64,000 nucleotides of DNA from Ectothiorhodospiraceae bacterium (GTDB lineage: Bacteria > Pseudomonadota > Gammaproteobacteria > HK1): contig JACKNM010000002.1 of assembly GCA_024234875.1 (NCBI GenBank), positions 682,001 through 746,000 on the forward strand, in the 5' to 3' direction. A program made the position numbers and the translations under genes. Below the pieces are notes generated by a model that searched no databases, was not told the DNA's origin, and worked only from the letters and a program-made list of their open reading frames with translations. Shown here in pieces: positions 1 to 8,933 of this stretch (the stretch's first letter is position 1; every line of letters begins with the position of its first letter).

Positions 1-835
1 GCGTCGGCTCGGCCGGCAGACCGTAGCGGGTGAGGTCGACCAGGGTGCCGCTGCCGAGGTCGTGCACACAGGGGAGATCGTGGCGGTGCGCGAGCTCGGC
101 CAGCGCCCTCGACGAGACCTCGGCGGTGAACCCCTGCACCACGTAGTTGCTGGTGTGCACCTTCATCAGCAGGGCGGTGCGGGGACCGATCGCGGCCTCG
201 AAGTCGCGCAGGTGCGTGCGGTTGGTGGTGCCGACCTCGACCAGGCGGCAGCCGGCACGGGTCATCACGTCGGGGATGCGGAACGCGCCGCCGATCTCCA
301 CCAGCTCGCCACGCGAGACCGGCACCTCCTTGCGCGCGGCGAGCGAGGCAAGGGTGAGCAGCACCGCGGCCGCGTTGTTGTTCACCACCGTCGCCGCCTC
401 GGCGCCGGTGAGGCGAACCAACCAGTCCTCGACCACCCGGTCGCGGTCGCCGCGGCGCCCGGTCTCGAGGTCGAGCTCGACCGCAGCCGCGCCCTGGGCT
501 GCCCGCACCATCGCCTCGATCGCCTCCGGCGGCATCGGCGCGCGGCCGAGGTTGGTGTGCAACACGGTGCCGGTGAGATTGATCACCCGCCGCGGCACCG
601 GCTCGACCCACTGACCGACGAGCGCGACGGTCGAACGGGCGGCGGCGCCCAACGCGTGCTCGGGCTGCGCAGTGGCGGTGCCGGCGAGGATGCCGGCGCG
701 AAGCCTTGCGACCGCCTCGCGCGCGGCATCGGTCACCAGCGCGCGCCCGTGCTCGGCGCACAACGCCGCGACCTCGGGCACCGCGAGCACGCGATCCACC
801 GCCGGCAGGTTGGCCAGGCTCGGCTCGGCGCTCAC
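1..835 (-). CDS. selA: L-seryl-tRNA(Sec) selenium transferase (partial, C-terminus beyond the window)
   Basis: SelA is the PLP enzyme that converts Ser-tRNA(Sec) to selenocysteyl-tRNA(Sec) using selenophosphate. About 278 N-terminal residues are present; the half carrying the PLP lysine lies beyond the left edge. Family signatures read directly from the reverse strand are NLTGTVLHTNLGRAPM (from residue 86), TVVNNNAAAVLLTL, IPDVMTRAGCRLVEVGTTN and KVHTSNYVVQGF. The GTG start is supported by an AAGGAGG Shine-Dalgarno 5 nt upstream. It begins 22 nt after the cysteine synthase stop on the same strand, so the two are probably one operon. It implies that this genome decodes UGA as selenocysteine, which matters for the gene at the right edge. 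Family assignment is firm from motifs known from memory; completeness cannot be judged. Confidence 0.93.
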   Translation of the reverse strand, partial: MSAEPSLANLPAVDRVLAVPEVAALCAEHGRALVTDAAREAVARLRAGILAGTATAQPEHALGAAARSTVALVGQWVEPVPRRVINLTGTVLHTNLGRAPMPPEAIEAMVRAAQGAAAVELDLETGRRGDRDRVVEDWLVRLTGAEAATVVNNNAAAVLLTLASLAARKEVPVSRGELVEIGGAFRIPDVMTRAGCRLVEVGTTNRTHLRDFEAAIGPRTALLMKVHTSNYVVQGFTAEVSSRALAELAHRHDLPCVHDLGSGTLVDLTRYGLPAEPT

Positions 836-857
836 CGTGACCTCCTTCGTTCCGACC

Positions 858-1856
858 TCACAGCCAGTCGGGCGTCGGCAGCCCCTTCTCCCGCAGGAAG
901 GCGGGGTTCCAGAGCTTGGAGAGATAGCGGGTCCCACTGTCGCAGAGCACGGTGACGATGGTCTTGCCGGGACCGAGCTCGCGCGCGAGCCGGATCGCGC
1001 CGGCGACGTTGATGGCGCTCGACCCGCCGAGGCACAGCCCCTCGTGGCGGAGCAGATCGAAGAGCACCGGCAGGGCCTCGGCATCGGAGATGCGAAACGC
1101 CTGGTCGACCGGCGCGCCCTCGACGTTCCTGGTCACCCGCCCCTGACCGATCCCCTCGCTGATCGAGCTGCCCGAGGACTCGAGCTTGCCGGCGGTGAAC
1201 CAGCTGTACATCGCCGCGCCGTCGGGATCCGCGCAGCCGATGACGATGCCGGGCTTCTTCTGCTTCAAGTACGTCGCGGTACCGGAGAGGGTGCCGCCGG
1301 TGCCGATGGCGCAGATGAAGCCGTCGACGGTGCCGTCGGTCTGGGCCCAGATCTCGGGCCCGGTGCTCTTCACGTGCCCTTCGCGGTTCGCGACGTTGTC
1401 CCACTGGTTGGCCCAGAACGCGCCGTTCGGCTCGCTCGCGGCGAGCTCCGCCGCCAGACGCTCGGAGACGTGGACGTAGTTGCTCGGGTCACGGTAGGGG
1501 ACCGCCGGCACCTCGCGCAGCTCCGCCCCGCACAGGCGCAGCATGTCCTTCTTCTCCTGGCTCTGGGTCTCGGGGATGACGATGACGGTGCGATACCCGC
1601 GCGCGTTGCCGACCAGCGCGAGCCCGATGCCGGTGTTGCCGGCGGTACCCTCGACCACCACCCCGCCGGGTTGCAGCACGCCACGCGCCTCGGCGTCGAG
1701 AATCATGTAGAGCGCGGCCCGATCCTTCACCGAGCCGCCGGGATTGAGGAACTCGGCCTTGCCGAGGATCGTGCAGCCGGTCTCCTCCGACGCCTTGCGC
1801 AGCCGGATGAGCGGAGTGTTGCCGATGGTGTCGACGAAGCCGTCACGGATGTTCAT
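858..1856 (-). CDS. cysK: Cysteine synthase A family PLP enzyme
   Basis: 332 residues, a normal length for O-acetylserine sulfhydrylase, which makes cysteine from O-acetylserine and sulfide in the cytoplasm. The N-terminus matches the family (DTIGNTPLIRL at about 9-19). The PLP lysine lies in NPGGSVKDR (about residue 44), the substrate loop is EGTAGNTGIG, and the PLP phosphate-binding segment is CAIGTGGTLSG. The C-terminal part reads VTVLCDSGTRYLSKL. The family also contains cystathionine beta-synthase-like and selenium-using members, so substrate choice is not certain. It lies immediately upstream of selA with a 22-nt gap, so a link between sulfur and selenium metabolism is possible but inferred. 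The ABC exporter gene lies 91 bp upstream on the same strand. Confidence 0.9.
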   Translation of the reverse strand: MNIRDGFVDTIGNTPLIRLRKASEETGCTILGKAEFLNPGGSVKDRAALYMILDAEARGVLQPGGVVVEGTAGNTGIGLALVGNARGYRTVIVIPETQSQEKKDMLRLCGAELREVPAVPYRDPSNYVHVSERLAAELAASEPNGAFWANQWDNVANREGHVKSTGPEIWAQTDGTVDGFICAIGTGGTLSGTATYLKQKKPGIVIGCADPDGAAMYSWFTAGKLESSGSSISEGIGQGRVTRNVEGAPVDQAFRISDAEALPVLFDLLRHEGLCLGGSSAINVAGAIRLARELGPGKTIVTVLCDSGTRYLSKLWNPAFLREKGLPTPDWL

Positions 1857-1947
1857 GGGTGCGCATCCCGTGTGCTGGGGCGAAGGTCCGCCATTCTACG
1901 CGCCGCGACCGCGGCCACGACGCGGCTGCCAGTGCCCGGGCAGGTCG

Positions 1948-3723
1948 TCAGGTGAGGAGCTGCAGGGCGGCGAGCCGCGCGTAGAGCGGATTGTCGCGGA
2001 CCAGCTCGTCGTGGGTGCCCATCGCCACCACCCGGCCGCGGTCGAGCACCACGATGCGGTCGGCGCGGCGCACGGTGGACAGGCGGTGCGCGATGACCAG
2101 GGTGGTCCGGCCGCGCGCGATCGCCTCCAGAGCCTCCTGGACCAGGTGCTCGCTCTCGGCGTCGAGCGCGCTCGTCGCCTCGTCGAGCAGCAGGATCCTC
2201 GGATCCCGCAGGATCGCCCGCGCCAGCGCGATGCGGCTGCGCTGTCCCCCGGACAGCCGGACCCCACGCTCGCCGAGGAAGGTGTCGTAGCCCTGGGGCA
2301 GAGCCTCGATGAAGACATCGGCATGGGCGGCGGCCGCCGCCGCGCGCACCGCCGCGTCGTCGGCGCCGGGACGACCGACGCGGATGTTCTCCAGCGCGCT
2401 GGCCGAGAACAGCACGGTGTCCTGCGGGACGATGCCGAGGTGGTCGCGGAGCGCGGTACGGTTGAGCTCGCGAATGTCCACGCCGTCGACCAGGATGCGT
2501 CCGGCCTGGGGGTCGTGGAAGCGCAGCAGGAGCTGGAACACCGTGCTCTTGCCCGCCCCCGAGGGCCCGACGAGAGCGACCGTCTCCCCCGCCCGCACCT
2601 CGAGATCGAAGCCGTCGAGGGCCCGATCGCCGGGCCGCGACGGATAGTGAAAGCCGACGTCCTCGAAGCGGATCGCCCCGGCGGCGTCGGCCGGAAGGTG
2701 ACGCGGGCGGGGCGGGTCGACCAGGTGTGGGGTGGAGTGGAGGAGCTCCAGGATTCGCTCCATGGCGCCGGCGGCACGCTGGATCTCGCCCCACATCTCG
2801 CCCAGGGCCGCGGTCGAGCTGGCGGTGAGCAGCGCGTAGAGCAGGAACTGCCCGAGCTCCCCGGGCGACATTCGGCCGGCGAGGACGTCGTGCGCGCCGA
2901 CGCGGAGCGTGAACACCACCGCCCCGAAGACCACGATGCCGGCGATCAGGCTGAGCATCGCGCGCACCCGAATCCGTCGCACCGCGGCGGTGAATGCGGC
3001 CGCCACCACCTCGCGGAAGCGCTGGTCGCGCAGGGGCTCGAGGTTGAACGTCTGCACCGTCGCGATCGCCTCCAGCGTCTCGCCGGCGACCGCGCTGGTA
3101 TCGGCCACGCGGTCCTGGCTCTCGCGCGACAGCACCCGCACCTTGCGCCCGAACGCGAACAGCGGGATGAGCACCAGCGGCACCAGCACCACCACCAACG
3201 CGGTGAGTCGCGGGCTGGTCAGGGTGAGCATCACCAGCGCGCCGGTGACCAGCACCATGCTGCGCAGCGCGACCGACAGCATGCTGCCGGAGATCGCCTG
3301 CACCAGGGTGGTGTCGGTGGTGAGCCGGGACAGCACCTCGCCGGAGCGGGTGCGCTCGAAGAACTCCGTATCGAGCCGCAACACCCGCTCGTGCAGGGCC
3401 TTGCGCACGTCGGCGACCACCCGCTCACCGATCCAGCTCACCAGCAGGAAGCGCGCGGCGGAGAACACCCCGAGCAGGATGGCGACCACGAACAGCAGCG
3501 CGAAGCTACGGTCGACCTCGGCCGGGTCACCCCCGATGCCGCGGTCGATCACCAGCCGGACGCCGACCGGCATCACCAGGGTCGCGCTCGCGGCGAGGAC
3601 CAGCGCCGACATCGCCAGCGCGATCGGGCCACGGTACGGGCGCAGGAACGGCAGTAGCCCGGCGAGCGGCCGCAAGTCGCGTCGGCGCCTGGACAGCACC
3701 GGGTCGTCTCTCTCGTTCGGCAT
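1948..3723 (-). CDS. ABC exporter with fused membrane and ATPase domains (MsbA/ABCB-like)
   Basis: 591 residues. An N-terminal six-helix transmembrane domain (about 25-320) is followed by an ATPase domain with Walker A GPSGAGKST, Q-loop VPQDTVLF, signature LSGGQRSRIALARA, Walker B ILLLDEATSALD and H-loop VIAHRLS. This is a half-transporter expected to homodimerise in the inner membrane and export lipid, drug or peptide substrates; the sequence does not define which. An upstream in-frame ATG would add 32 residues, but the start chosen here (MPNERDD) has AAAGGA about 8 nt upstream and fits the family N-terminus. Divergent from the cyclase gene at 3854. Confidence 0.92.
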   Translation of the reverse strand: MPNERDDPVLSRRRRDLRPLAGLLPFLRPYRGPIALAMSALVLAASATLVMPVGVRLVIDRGIGGDPAEVDRSFALLFVVAILLGVFSAARFLLVSWIGERVVADVRKALHERVLRLDTEFFERTRSGEVLSRLTTDTTLVQAISGSMLSVALRSMVLVTGALVMLTLTSPRLTALVVVLVPLVLIPLFAFGRKVRVLSRESQDRVADTSAVAGETLEAIATVQTFNLEPLRDQRFREVVAAAFTAAVRRIRVRAMLSLIAGIVVFGAVVFTLRVGAHDVLAGRMSPGELGQFLLYALLTASSTAALGEMWGEIQRAAGAMERILELLHSTPHLVDPPRPRHLPADAAGAIRFEDVGFHYPSRPGDRALDGFDLEVRAGETVALVGPSGAGKSTVFQLLLRFHDPQAGRILVDGVDIRELNRTALRDHLGIVPQDTVLFSASALENIRVGRPGADDAAVRAAAAAAHADVFIEALPQGYDTFLGERGVRLSGGQRSRIALARAILRDPRILLLDEATSALDAESEHLVQEALEAIARGRTTLVIAHRLSTVRRADRIVVLDRGRVVAMGTHDELVRDNPLYARLAALQLLT

Positions 3724-3853
3724 CGAGGTGTCCTTTGGACGGTCACGCCGCGGGCACGGCCCGCGCTGGGCGCCCATGCTAACCGGGTCGGCGCTCTCGA
3801 GATGAGTCCGGGGTAACATCCTCGCCGCCGCAACGGCGAGCGAGGGAGCAGGC

Positions 3854-5446
3854 GTGGGGATGGCTGAGCCGGCGGGCGCACGAGTCGACGACTACCCGCT
3901 GCTGTTCGAGAGCCCGGAGCGCCGGGTACGCGCGGAGGTCGCCGGCGAGGTCGTCGCCGACAGCCACCGCACCCTGGTGCTGCACGAGGCGCGCCTGCCA
4001 CCGGTGCACTACTTCCCGCGCGAGGACGTCCGCCTCGATCTGCTCCGGCCCACCACCCACCGCACCTTCTGCCCGTTCAAGGGCTATGCGAGCTACTGGT
4101 CGCTGACCGTCGGCGCGACCCGGCTCGACAACGTCGTCTGGAGCTACGAGCAGCCCTATCCGGAGGCGGCGCCGCTGCGCGGCATGATGGCCTTCTACGC
4201 CGATCGCCTCGACCGCTGGCTGGAGGACGACCATGAGCTCGCGGTGCTGCCCACGGCGAGCGAGAGCCCATATGCGAACCCGCTGCTCGGCTGGCTGCTC
4301 GAGGAGGCGCCGCGAATCGCCGACCCGGCGGCGCTGACGCTGGCGCTGGCGCGGCAGATGCGTGCCACCGGGACGCCGCTGCTGCGCCTCTCGGTGCTGC
4401 TGCGCACCCTGCACCCACAGCTCCTGGGGCTCTCGTTCCGCTGGTTCCGGGACCGCGACACCGTCGAGGAGCGCCGCGTGCCCTACAGCACGCTCCACAG
4501 CCCGCAATATCTCAACAGCCCGGTGGCTGCCATCTACCAGGGCGCGGGCGGCATCCGCCGCCGGCTCGACACCCCCGACGCGCCGCTCGATTTCGGCATC
4601 CTGGTCGACATCAAGGCCGAGGGCGGAACCGACTACGTGGCGCTGCCGCTGGTGTTCTCCGACGGTCAGACCCACGTCATCAGCCTCGCCACCGACCGCC
4701 CCGGCGGATTCAGCACGCGTGAGCTCGGCGAGCTCTACGAGGTGCTCGGCGTGCTCGCCCGGCTCTACGAGGTGCATGCGCTGCGCTACACCTCGCTCAC
4801 CCTGCTCGACACCTACCTCGGCCGCCAGTCCGGCGCCCGGGTGCTGGCCGGCCAGATCCGTCGTGGCGACGGCGACGACATCAACGCCGTCATCTGGTTC
4901 TGCGATCTCCGCGAGTCGACGCGACTCGCGGGCTCGATGTCGCGCGGCGACTTCCTGCGCACCCTCGACACCTTCTTCGACTGCATGGCCGGCGCGGTGC
5001 TCGACCACGGCGGCGAGGTGTTGCGCTACATCGGTGATGCCGCGCTCGCGATCTTTCCCTTCCCGGGCGGGGACGAGGCTGCCGCGGACAGCATTTGTGC
5101 CAACGCCCTGGCCGCGGCCCAGGAAGCCTGCCGGCGCATCGCCGCCCTCAACGACGCGCGGCGCGAGCGCGGCGAGCCGGCGCTCGGGTTCGGCATCGGG
5201 CTTCACCTCGGTGAGGTGACCTACGGCAACATCGGCACCGAGCAGCGGCTGGAGTTCACCGTGATCGGCGACGCCGCCAACCGCACCGCCCGCATCGAGG
5301 GCCTGTGCCGCGAGGTCGACCGTCCGGTGCTCGCCTCGGCCGAGTTCGCGTCGCGGTTCCCGGCCCAGTTCGAGCCCGCCGGTCGGTTCCCGATGCGCGG
5401 GGTCGAGGGCCGGCACGAGGTGTTCGCGCTGCGGGCGGTCGCGTGA
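3854..5446 (+). CDS. DUF427 domain fused to class III adenylate/guanylate cyclase
   Basis: 530 residues. The first ~120 residues look like a DUF427 domain, including the hallmark FCPFKGYASYW (about 75-85) and a tail of aromatic residues around WSYEQPYPEA. The C-terminal third is a class III nucleotide cyclase: WFCDLRESTRLAG carries the first metal aspartate, VLRYIGDAALAIFPFP the second, GIGLHLGEVTYGNIG follows, and TVIGDAANRTARIEGL carries the usual N/R transition-state residues. The middle (about 130-340) is helical and not recognised. It probably makes cAMP in the cytoplasm. GTG start with GAGGGAG upstream; an ATG two codons later is also possible. DUF427 has no firmly established biochemical role that I know of, so the fusion suggests a ligand-sensing input. 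The fusion itself is seen directly. Confidence 0.85.
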   Translation: MGMAEPAGARVDDYPLLFESPERRVRAEVAGEVVADSHRTLVLHEARLPPVHYFPREDVRLDLLRPTTHRTFCPFKGYASYWSLTVGATRLDNVVWSYEQPYPEAAPLRGMMAFYADRLDRWLEDDHELAVLPTASESPYANPLLGWLLEEAPRIADPAALTLALARQMRATGTPLLRLSVLLRTLHPQLLGLSFRWFRDRDTVEERRVPYSTLHSPQYLNSPVAAIYQGAGGIRRRLDTPDAPLDFGILVDIKAEGGTDYVALPLVFSDGQTHVISLATDRPGGFSTRELGELYEVLGVLARLYEVHALRYTSLTLLDTYLGRQSGARVLAGQIRRGDGDDINAVIWFCDLRESTRLAGSMSRGDFLRTLDTFFDCMAGAVLDHGGEVLRYIGDAALAIFPFPGGDEAAADSICANALAAAQEACRRIAALNDARRERGEPALGFGIGLHLGEVTYGNIGTEQRLEFTVIGDAANRTARIEGLCREVDRPVLASAEFASRFPAQFEPAGRFPMRGVEGRHEVFALRAVA

Positions 5447-5483
5447 CCGGGTCACGATCGCGAGCCGCCGGGCCGATCGGCCG

Positions 5484-6050
5484 ATGAGCCGGCTCGCGCG
5501 CCCCCTGGCGCTGATCGCGACCACCGCGCTGGTGCTGTGGACCGGCGTGATGGTGGTCGGGGCGATGGCGGTGCCGCTCACCGAGCTTCGTCTGCGCAAC
5601 CTCACCGACGTCACGATCGCGGCGACGCCGATGCACGGCGTCGTCGCCGACGAGCCCCGTCTGGCCCACGGCTTCGAGCGTTGGCCGGTTCCGCACATCG
5701 CCTGGAGTCGGGCTGGCCTCGAGGTCACCCCCGGCTCCACCCTCGTCTTCGCCTACGACGCCCGACCGGGAGCGGTCGACGCCGTTCACCTGCGCACCGC
5801 GGACGGCGTCGACGGCCTGATCGCGGTCCCGAGCACGCCCGCCACCGGCCGCGTCCAGGCGCCGCAGGTGGTGCAGGTGACGTCGCTCGGCGACCTCCGG
5901 CCGGCGACGGCGCGGAGCCGATCCCTCGCCGAGGAGGCGGTTGGGGCCTGGCTGCCGCCTCGCCCGTATCTCATCCAGCTCGCACTGGCGGTGATCGCGG
6001 CCGCCGGATGGCTCGCGACTCATCGCGCGACCACGCGGCGCGACGCATGA
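5484..6050 (+). CDS. Hypothetical membrane-anchored protein, two terminal membrane segments
   Basis: 188 residues, not recognised. A hydrophobic helix at about 5-30 (LALIATTALVLWTGVMVVG) and another near the C-terminus (about 160-180, LIQLALAVIAAAGWLA) flank a polar, Pro/Val-rich central region. The likely topology is therefore two membrane anchors around an extracytoplasmic domain. Its stop codon overlaps the start of the next gene as ATGA (6047-6050), implying translational coupling to the DMT transporter. No catalytic motif is visible. Coding is supported by the coupling and by clear hydrophobic patterning; function is unknown. Confidence 0.65.
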   Translation: MSRLARPLALIATTALVLWTGVMVVGAMAVPLTELRLRNLTDVTIAATPMHGVVADEPRLAHGFERWPVPHIAWSRAGLEVTPGSTLVFAYDARPGAVDAVHLRTADGVDGLIAVPSTPATGRVQAPQVVQVTSLGDLRPATARSRSLAEEAVGAWLPPRPYLIQLALAVIAAAGWLATHRATTRRDA

Positions 6051-6994
6051 CCGCCGACTCCGCTCCGCCCGCGGAGACGACGTCCGCGCCGGTGCCGCCA
6101 CCAGCCGGCGCCCGCGGGGTCGGCATCGCGCTCGCCGCGGCGTCGGCGACCGGGCTCGGTCTCGCGGTCGCGCTGTCTCGGCTCGCCTACGAGGGTGGGA
6201 GCAACGGCCTCACGGTGGCGCTCACGCGCTCGCTCGTGTTCGTGACCGGAATCGGGCTGCTGTGCCTGTTGAGTCGTCGCACGCTGCGCGTCGCCGCATC
6301 CGACCGCGCGCACCTGCTCGGACTCGGGCTGCTGGTCGCGCTGATGTTCTACGGCAACATCGCCTCGGTGCAGTTCATCTCGGTCGGCCTCGCGGCCCTG
6401 CTCTTCTATACCTTCCCGCCGATGATCGCCGCCATCGAGGCCGTGGTCTCGCGCCGCCTGCCGGCGGCGGGCAAGCTCGTCGCCGTCGGCACCGCCTTCG
6501 CCGGCCTGGCGGTGATGCTCGGGGTCTCGTTCGACGCCGCGGATCCGCGCGGCATCGGTCTCGCGATGGCCGCTGCCCTCGGCGCCGCGACCCATTCGGT
6601 CTGGTTCGGACGCAAGGTCGCCCACGTCGATGCCATGGTCGCGAGCCTCTACATGGGCGCGGTGGCGGCGGCCGTCCTGTGCACGGTCGCGCTGGTCAGC
6701 GGCGGTCTGCGCTGGCCGGAGACGCCGCTCGGGTGGAGCGGCTTCGCCGGCGTGGTGCTCCTGCAGTCGACCGGCCTGCCGCTCTACCTCATGGCCATCA
6801 AGCGCATCGGCGCCCTCGACTGCGCGGTGATCGCCAACACCCAGCCGGTGGCGAGCATCGTCGCCGCGTATCTCCTGTACTCCGAGGTGCTCGGCGTCGT
6901 CCAGCTCACCGGCGGCGCGATGGTGCTGGCGGGCATCTGGCTGATGCAGCGGTCGGAGAGCCGCTCCCGCCGCGCCGGCGCGGCGGGCGGCTGA
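6047..6994 (+). CDS. EamA/DMT-family transporter
   Basis: 315 residues with about ten hydrophobic helices arranged as two EamA repeats, e.g. GLGLAVALSRLAYEG at the start, SVGLAALLFYTFPPMIAAIE in the first repeat, and ALDCAVIANTQPVASIVAAY in the second. Members of the drug/metabolite superfamily export amino acids, nucleotides or metabolites across the inner membrane; the substrate cannot be read from sequence. The ATG overlaps the stop of the preceding membrane protein (ATGA), so the longer reading frame that begins inside the previous gene is not needed. Two other EamA transporters occur in the window (12816 and 28708), each in a different setting. Confidence 0.88.
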   Translation: MTADSAPPAETTSAPVPPPAGARGVGIALAAASATGLGLAVALSRLAYEGGSNGLTVALTRSLVFVTGIGLLCLLSRRTLRVAASDRAHLLGLGLLVALMFYGNIASVQFISVGLAALLFYTFPPMIAAIEAVVSRRLPAAGKLVAVGTAFAGLAVMLGVSFDAADPRGIGLAMAAALGAATHSVWFGRKVAHVDAMVASLYMGAVAAAVLCTVALVSGGLRWPETPLGWSGFAGVVLLQSTGLPLYLMAIKRIGALDCAVIANTQPVASIVAAYLLYSEVLGVVQLTGGAMVLAGIWLMQRSESRSRRAGAAGG

Positions 6995-7041
6995 GACACA
7001 CTTTGCCAGCGCCCGGCGCGCTCGCGTAGTCTCGCCACCCC

Positions 7042-7812
7042 ATGAGCACACCCCGCCCTCGCGCCGCACTCGAGGTCGATCTCACCGATCGCGTCGCGCT
7101 CGTCACCGGTGCCGGTCGCGGCATCGGGCGCGCCTGCGCCCGCGGGCTCGCCGCCTGCGGCGCCGAGGTGGTGGCGATGAGCCGGACCGCGGCAGAGCTC
7201 GACCAGCTGGTGGCGGAGATCGAGCGTGAGGGCGGACGCGCCACCGCCCTGCCCTGTGACGTGACCGACCGCGCCGCGGTGCGCACCGCGATCGAGGGTC
7301 TCGACCGGCTCGACATCCTCGTCAACAACGCCGGCATCAACCGCCCGCAGCCCTTTCTCGAGGTCACCGACGACGCCCTCGACCTGATGCTCGACCTCAA
7401 CGTGCGCGCCGCCTTCGTCGTCGCGCAGAGCGCGGCGCGGGTGATGGTGCGCGGCGGCGGCGGGGCCATCGTCAACATGACGTCGCAGATGGGGCGGGTC
7501 GGGGCACCGCTTCGAACCGTCTACTGCGCGACCAAGCACGCGCTGGAAGGCCTGACCCGAGCGATGGCGGTGGAGCTCGCGCCGCAGGGGGTGCGCGTCA
7601 ACGCGGTGGCCCCGACCTTCGTCGAGACCCCGCTCACCCGCACCTTCTTCGCCGACGACGCGTTCCGCCAGTGGGTGCTCGCGCGCATCCCCCAGGGCCG
7701 AATCGCCAGCGCCGACGAGGTGGTGGGTGCGGTGCTCTTCCTCGCCTCCCCCGCCGCCAGCCTGATCACCGGCACCAGCCTCGCGGTCGACGGCGGCTGG
7801 ACCGCGCAGTGA
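7042..7812 (+). CDS. Short-chain dehydrogenase/reductase (classical SDR)
   Basis: 256 residues. NAD(P)-binding TGAGRGIG (about 21-28), NNAG motif LVNNAGIN, catalytic serine region NMTSQMGR, and YxxxK as YCATK with Tyr161 and Lys165. The C-terminus SLAVDGGWTAQ is typical of 3-oxoacyl-ACP reductase/gluconate-dehydrogenase-like SDRs. It reduces or oxidises a carbonyl/alcohol; the substrate is undefined. It is followed 52 bp later by the amidohydrolase gene in the same direction, so the two may be cotranscribed. Confidence 0.9.
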   Translation: MSTPRPRAALEVDLTDRVALVTGAGRGIGRACARGLAACGAEVVAMSRTAAELDQLVAEIEREGGRATALPCDVTDRAAVRTAIEGLDRLDILVNNAGINRPQPFLEVTDDALDLMLDLNVRAAFVVAQSAARVMVRGGGGAIVNMTSQMGRVGAPLRTVYCATKHALEGLTRAMAVELAPQGVRVNAVAPTFVETPLTRTFFADDAFRQWVLARIPQGRIASADEVVGAVLFLASPAASLITGTSLAVDGGWTAQ

Positions 7813-7864
7813 CCCCGCGCGCCGCCCGCCTGGCGGCTGGCGCGGGTGGGTCGAGGAGACCGTC

Positions 7865-8908
7865 GTGAGAATCTTTCACACCGACCAGCACCGACTCCAC
7901 GCGCCACGCAGCTTCCTCAACCGCGGGCGCATCATCGACTGCCCGGAGACGCCGCGCCGCGCCGACCTCATCGCCGCGTCGCTGCGAGACGGCGGACACC
8001 GGTTCGAGACCGCGCCACCGTGCCCACCCGAGGCGGTGCGCGCGGTGCACGACGGTGACTACCTGCGCTACCTCGAGCACGCGCACGCCGAATGGCAGGC
8101 GCTCGGCCCGGCCTCGGAGGAGGTGCTCCCGAACGTCCACCCCGGACGCCGCATGCACCCGTCGCGCCCTCCGCGCGGGCTCGTGGGCCGCGCCGGCTGG
8201 TTCCAGGCCGACTGCGCCTGCCCCATCGGCGCCGGCACCTGGGAGGCGGTGCTCGCGAGCGCCGGTCTCGCGGTGGCGGCTGCCGATGCGGTCGCCGGCG
8301 GCGTCGCTCGAGCGACCTACGCGCTGTGCCGCCCCCCGGGTCACCACGCCTACGCCGACATGGCCGGTGGCTTCTGCTACCTGAACAACTCGGCGCTCGC
8401 AGCCGAGCGCCTGCGCGCCGGGGGGGCGGATCGGGTGGCGATCGTCGACGTCGACGTGCATCACGGCAACGGCACGCAGGGCGTCTTCTACGAGCGCGGC
8501 GACGTCCTCACCGTCTCCCTGCACGGCGACCCGGCGGAGTTCTACCCCTTCTACGCCGGGTACGCGGACGAGACCGGGGCCGGGCGTGGCGCCGGCTGCA
8601 ACGTCAATCTGCCGCTCCCGCGCGGCACCGGCGACGACCGCTATCTGGACACCCTGGAGCACGCGCTGGAGGCAGTGGCCCGCTTCCGACCGCAGGCACT
8701 GGTGGTCGCGCTCGGGCTCGACGCCTCGCACGCCGACCCACTCGCCTTCCTCGCCGTCTCCACCGCTGGTTTCCACCGCATCGGGGCGCGCCTCGCGGAG
8801 CTCGACCTGCCGACGGTGTTGATTCAGGAGGGCGGCTACGTGTCGCCCGAGCTCGGCGCGAACGCGGCGGCGGTGATCGGGGGCTTCGAAGGCGCCCGCA
8901 CGAGTTGA
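7865..8908 (+). CDS. Histone deacetylase-like amidohydrolase (acetylpolyamine deacetylase family)
   Basis: 347 residues of the arginase/deacetylase fold. The twin histidines are in RPPGHHAY, zinc ligands in VDVDVHHGNGT (Asp197, His199), a third ligand aspartate in LGLDASHADP, and the glycine loop in QEGGY. Bacterial members deacetylate acetylated polyamines, acetoin-like or acyl-lysine compounds in the cytoplasm. GTG start, preceded by GAGGAG. Convergent with the cyclase-FHA gene at 8934. A second HDAC domain occurs in the triple fusion at 43461, so the genome has at least two. Substrate is undetermined; a polyamine link is family inference only. Confidence 0.9.
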   Translation: MRIFHTDQHRLHAPRSFLNRGRIIDCPETPRRADLIAASLRDGGHRFETAPPCPPEAVRAVHDGDYLRYLEHAHAEWQALGPASEEVLPNVHPGRRMHPSRPPRGLVGRAGWFQADCACPIGAGTWEAVLASAGLAVAAADAVAGGVARATYALCRPPGHHAYADMAGGFCYLNNSALAAERLRAGGADRVAIVDVDVHHGNGTQGVFYERGDVLTVSLHGDPAEFYPFYAGYADETGAGRGAGCNVNLPLPRGTGDDRYLDTLEHALEAVARFRPQALVVALGLDASHADPLAFLAVSTAGFHRIGARLAELDLPTVLIQEGGYVSPELGANAAAVIGGFEGARTS

Positions 8909-8933
8909 CCCCGGCGCGGCCGGTCGGCGCCGC

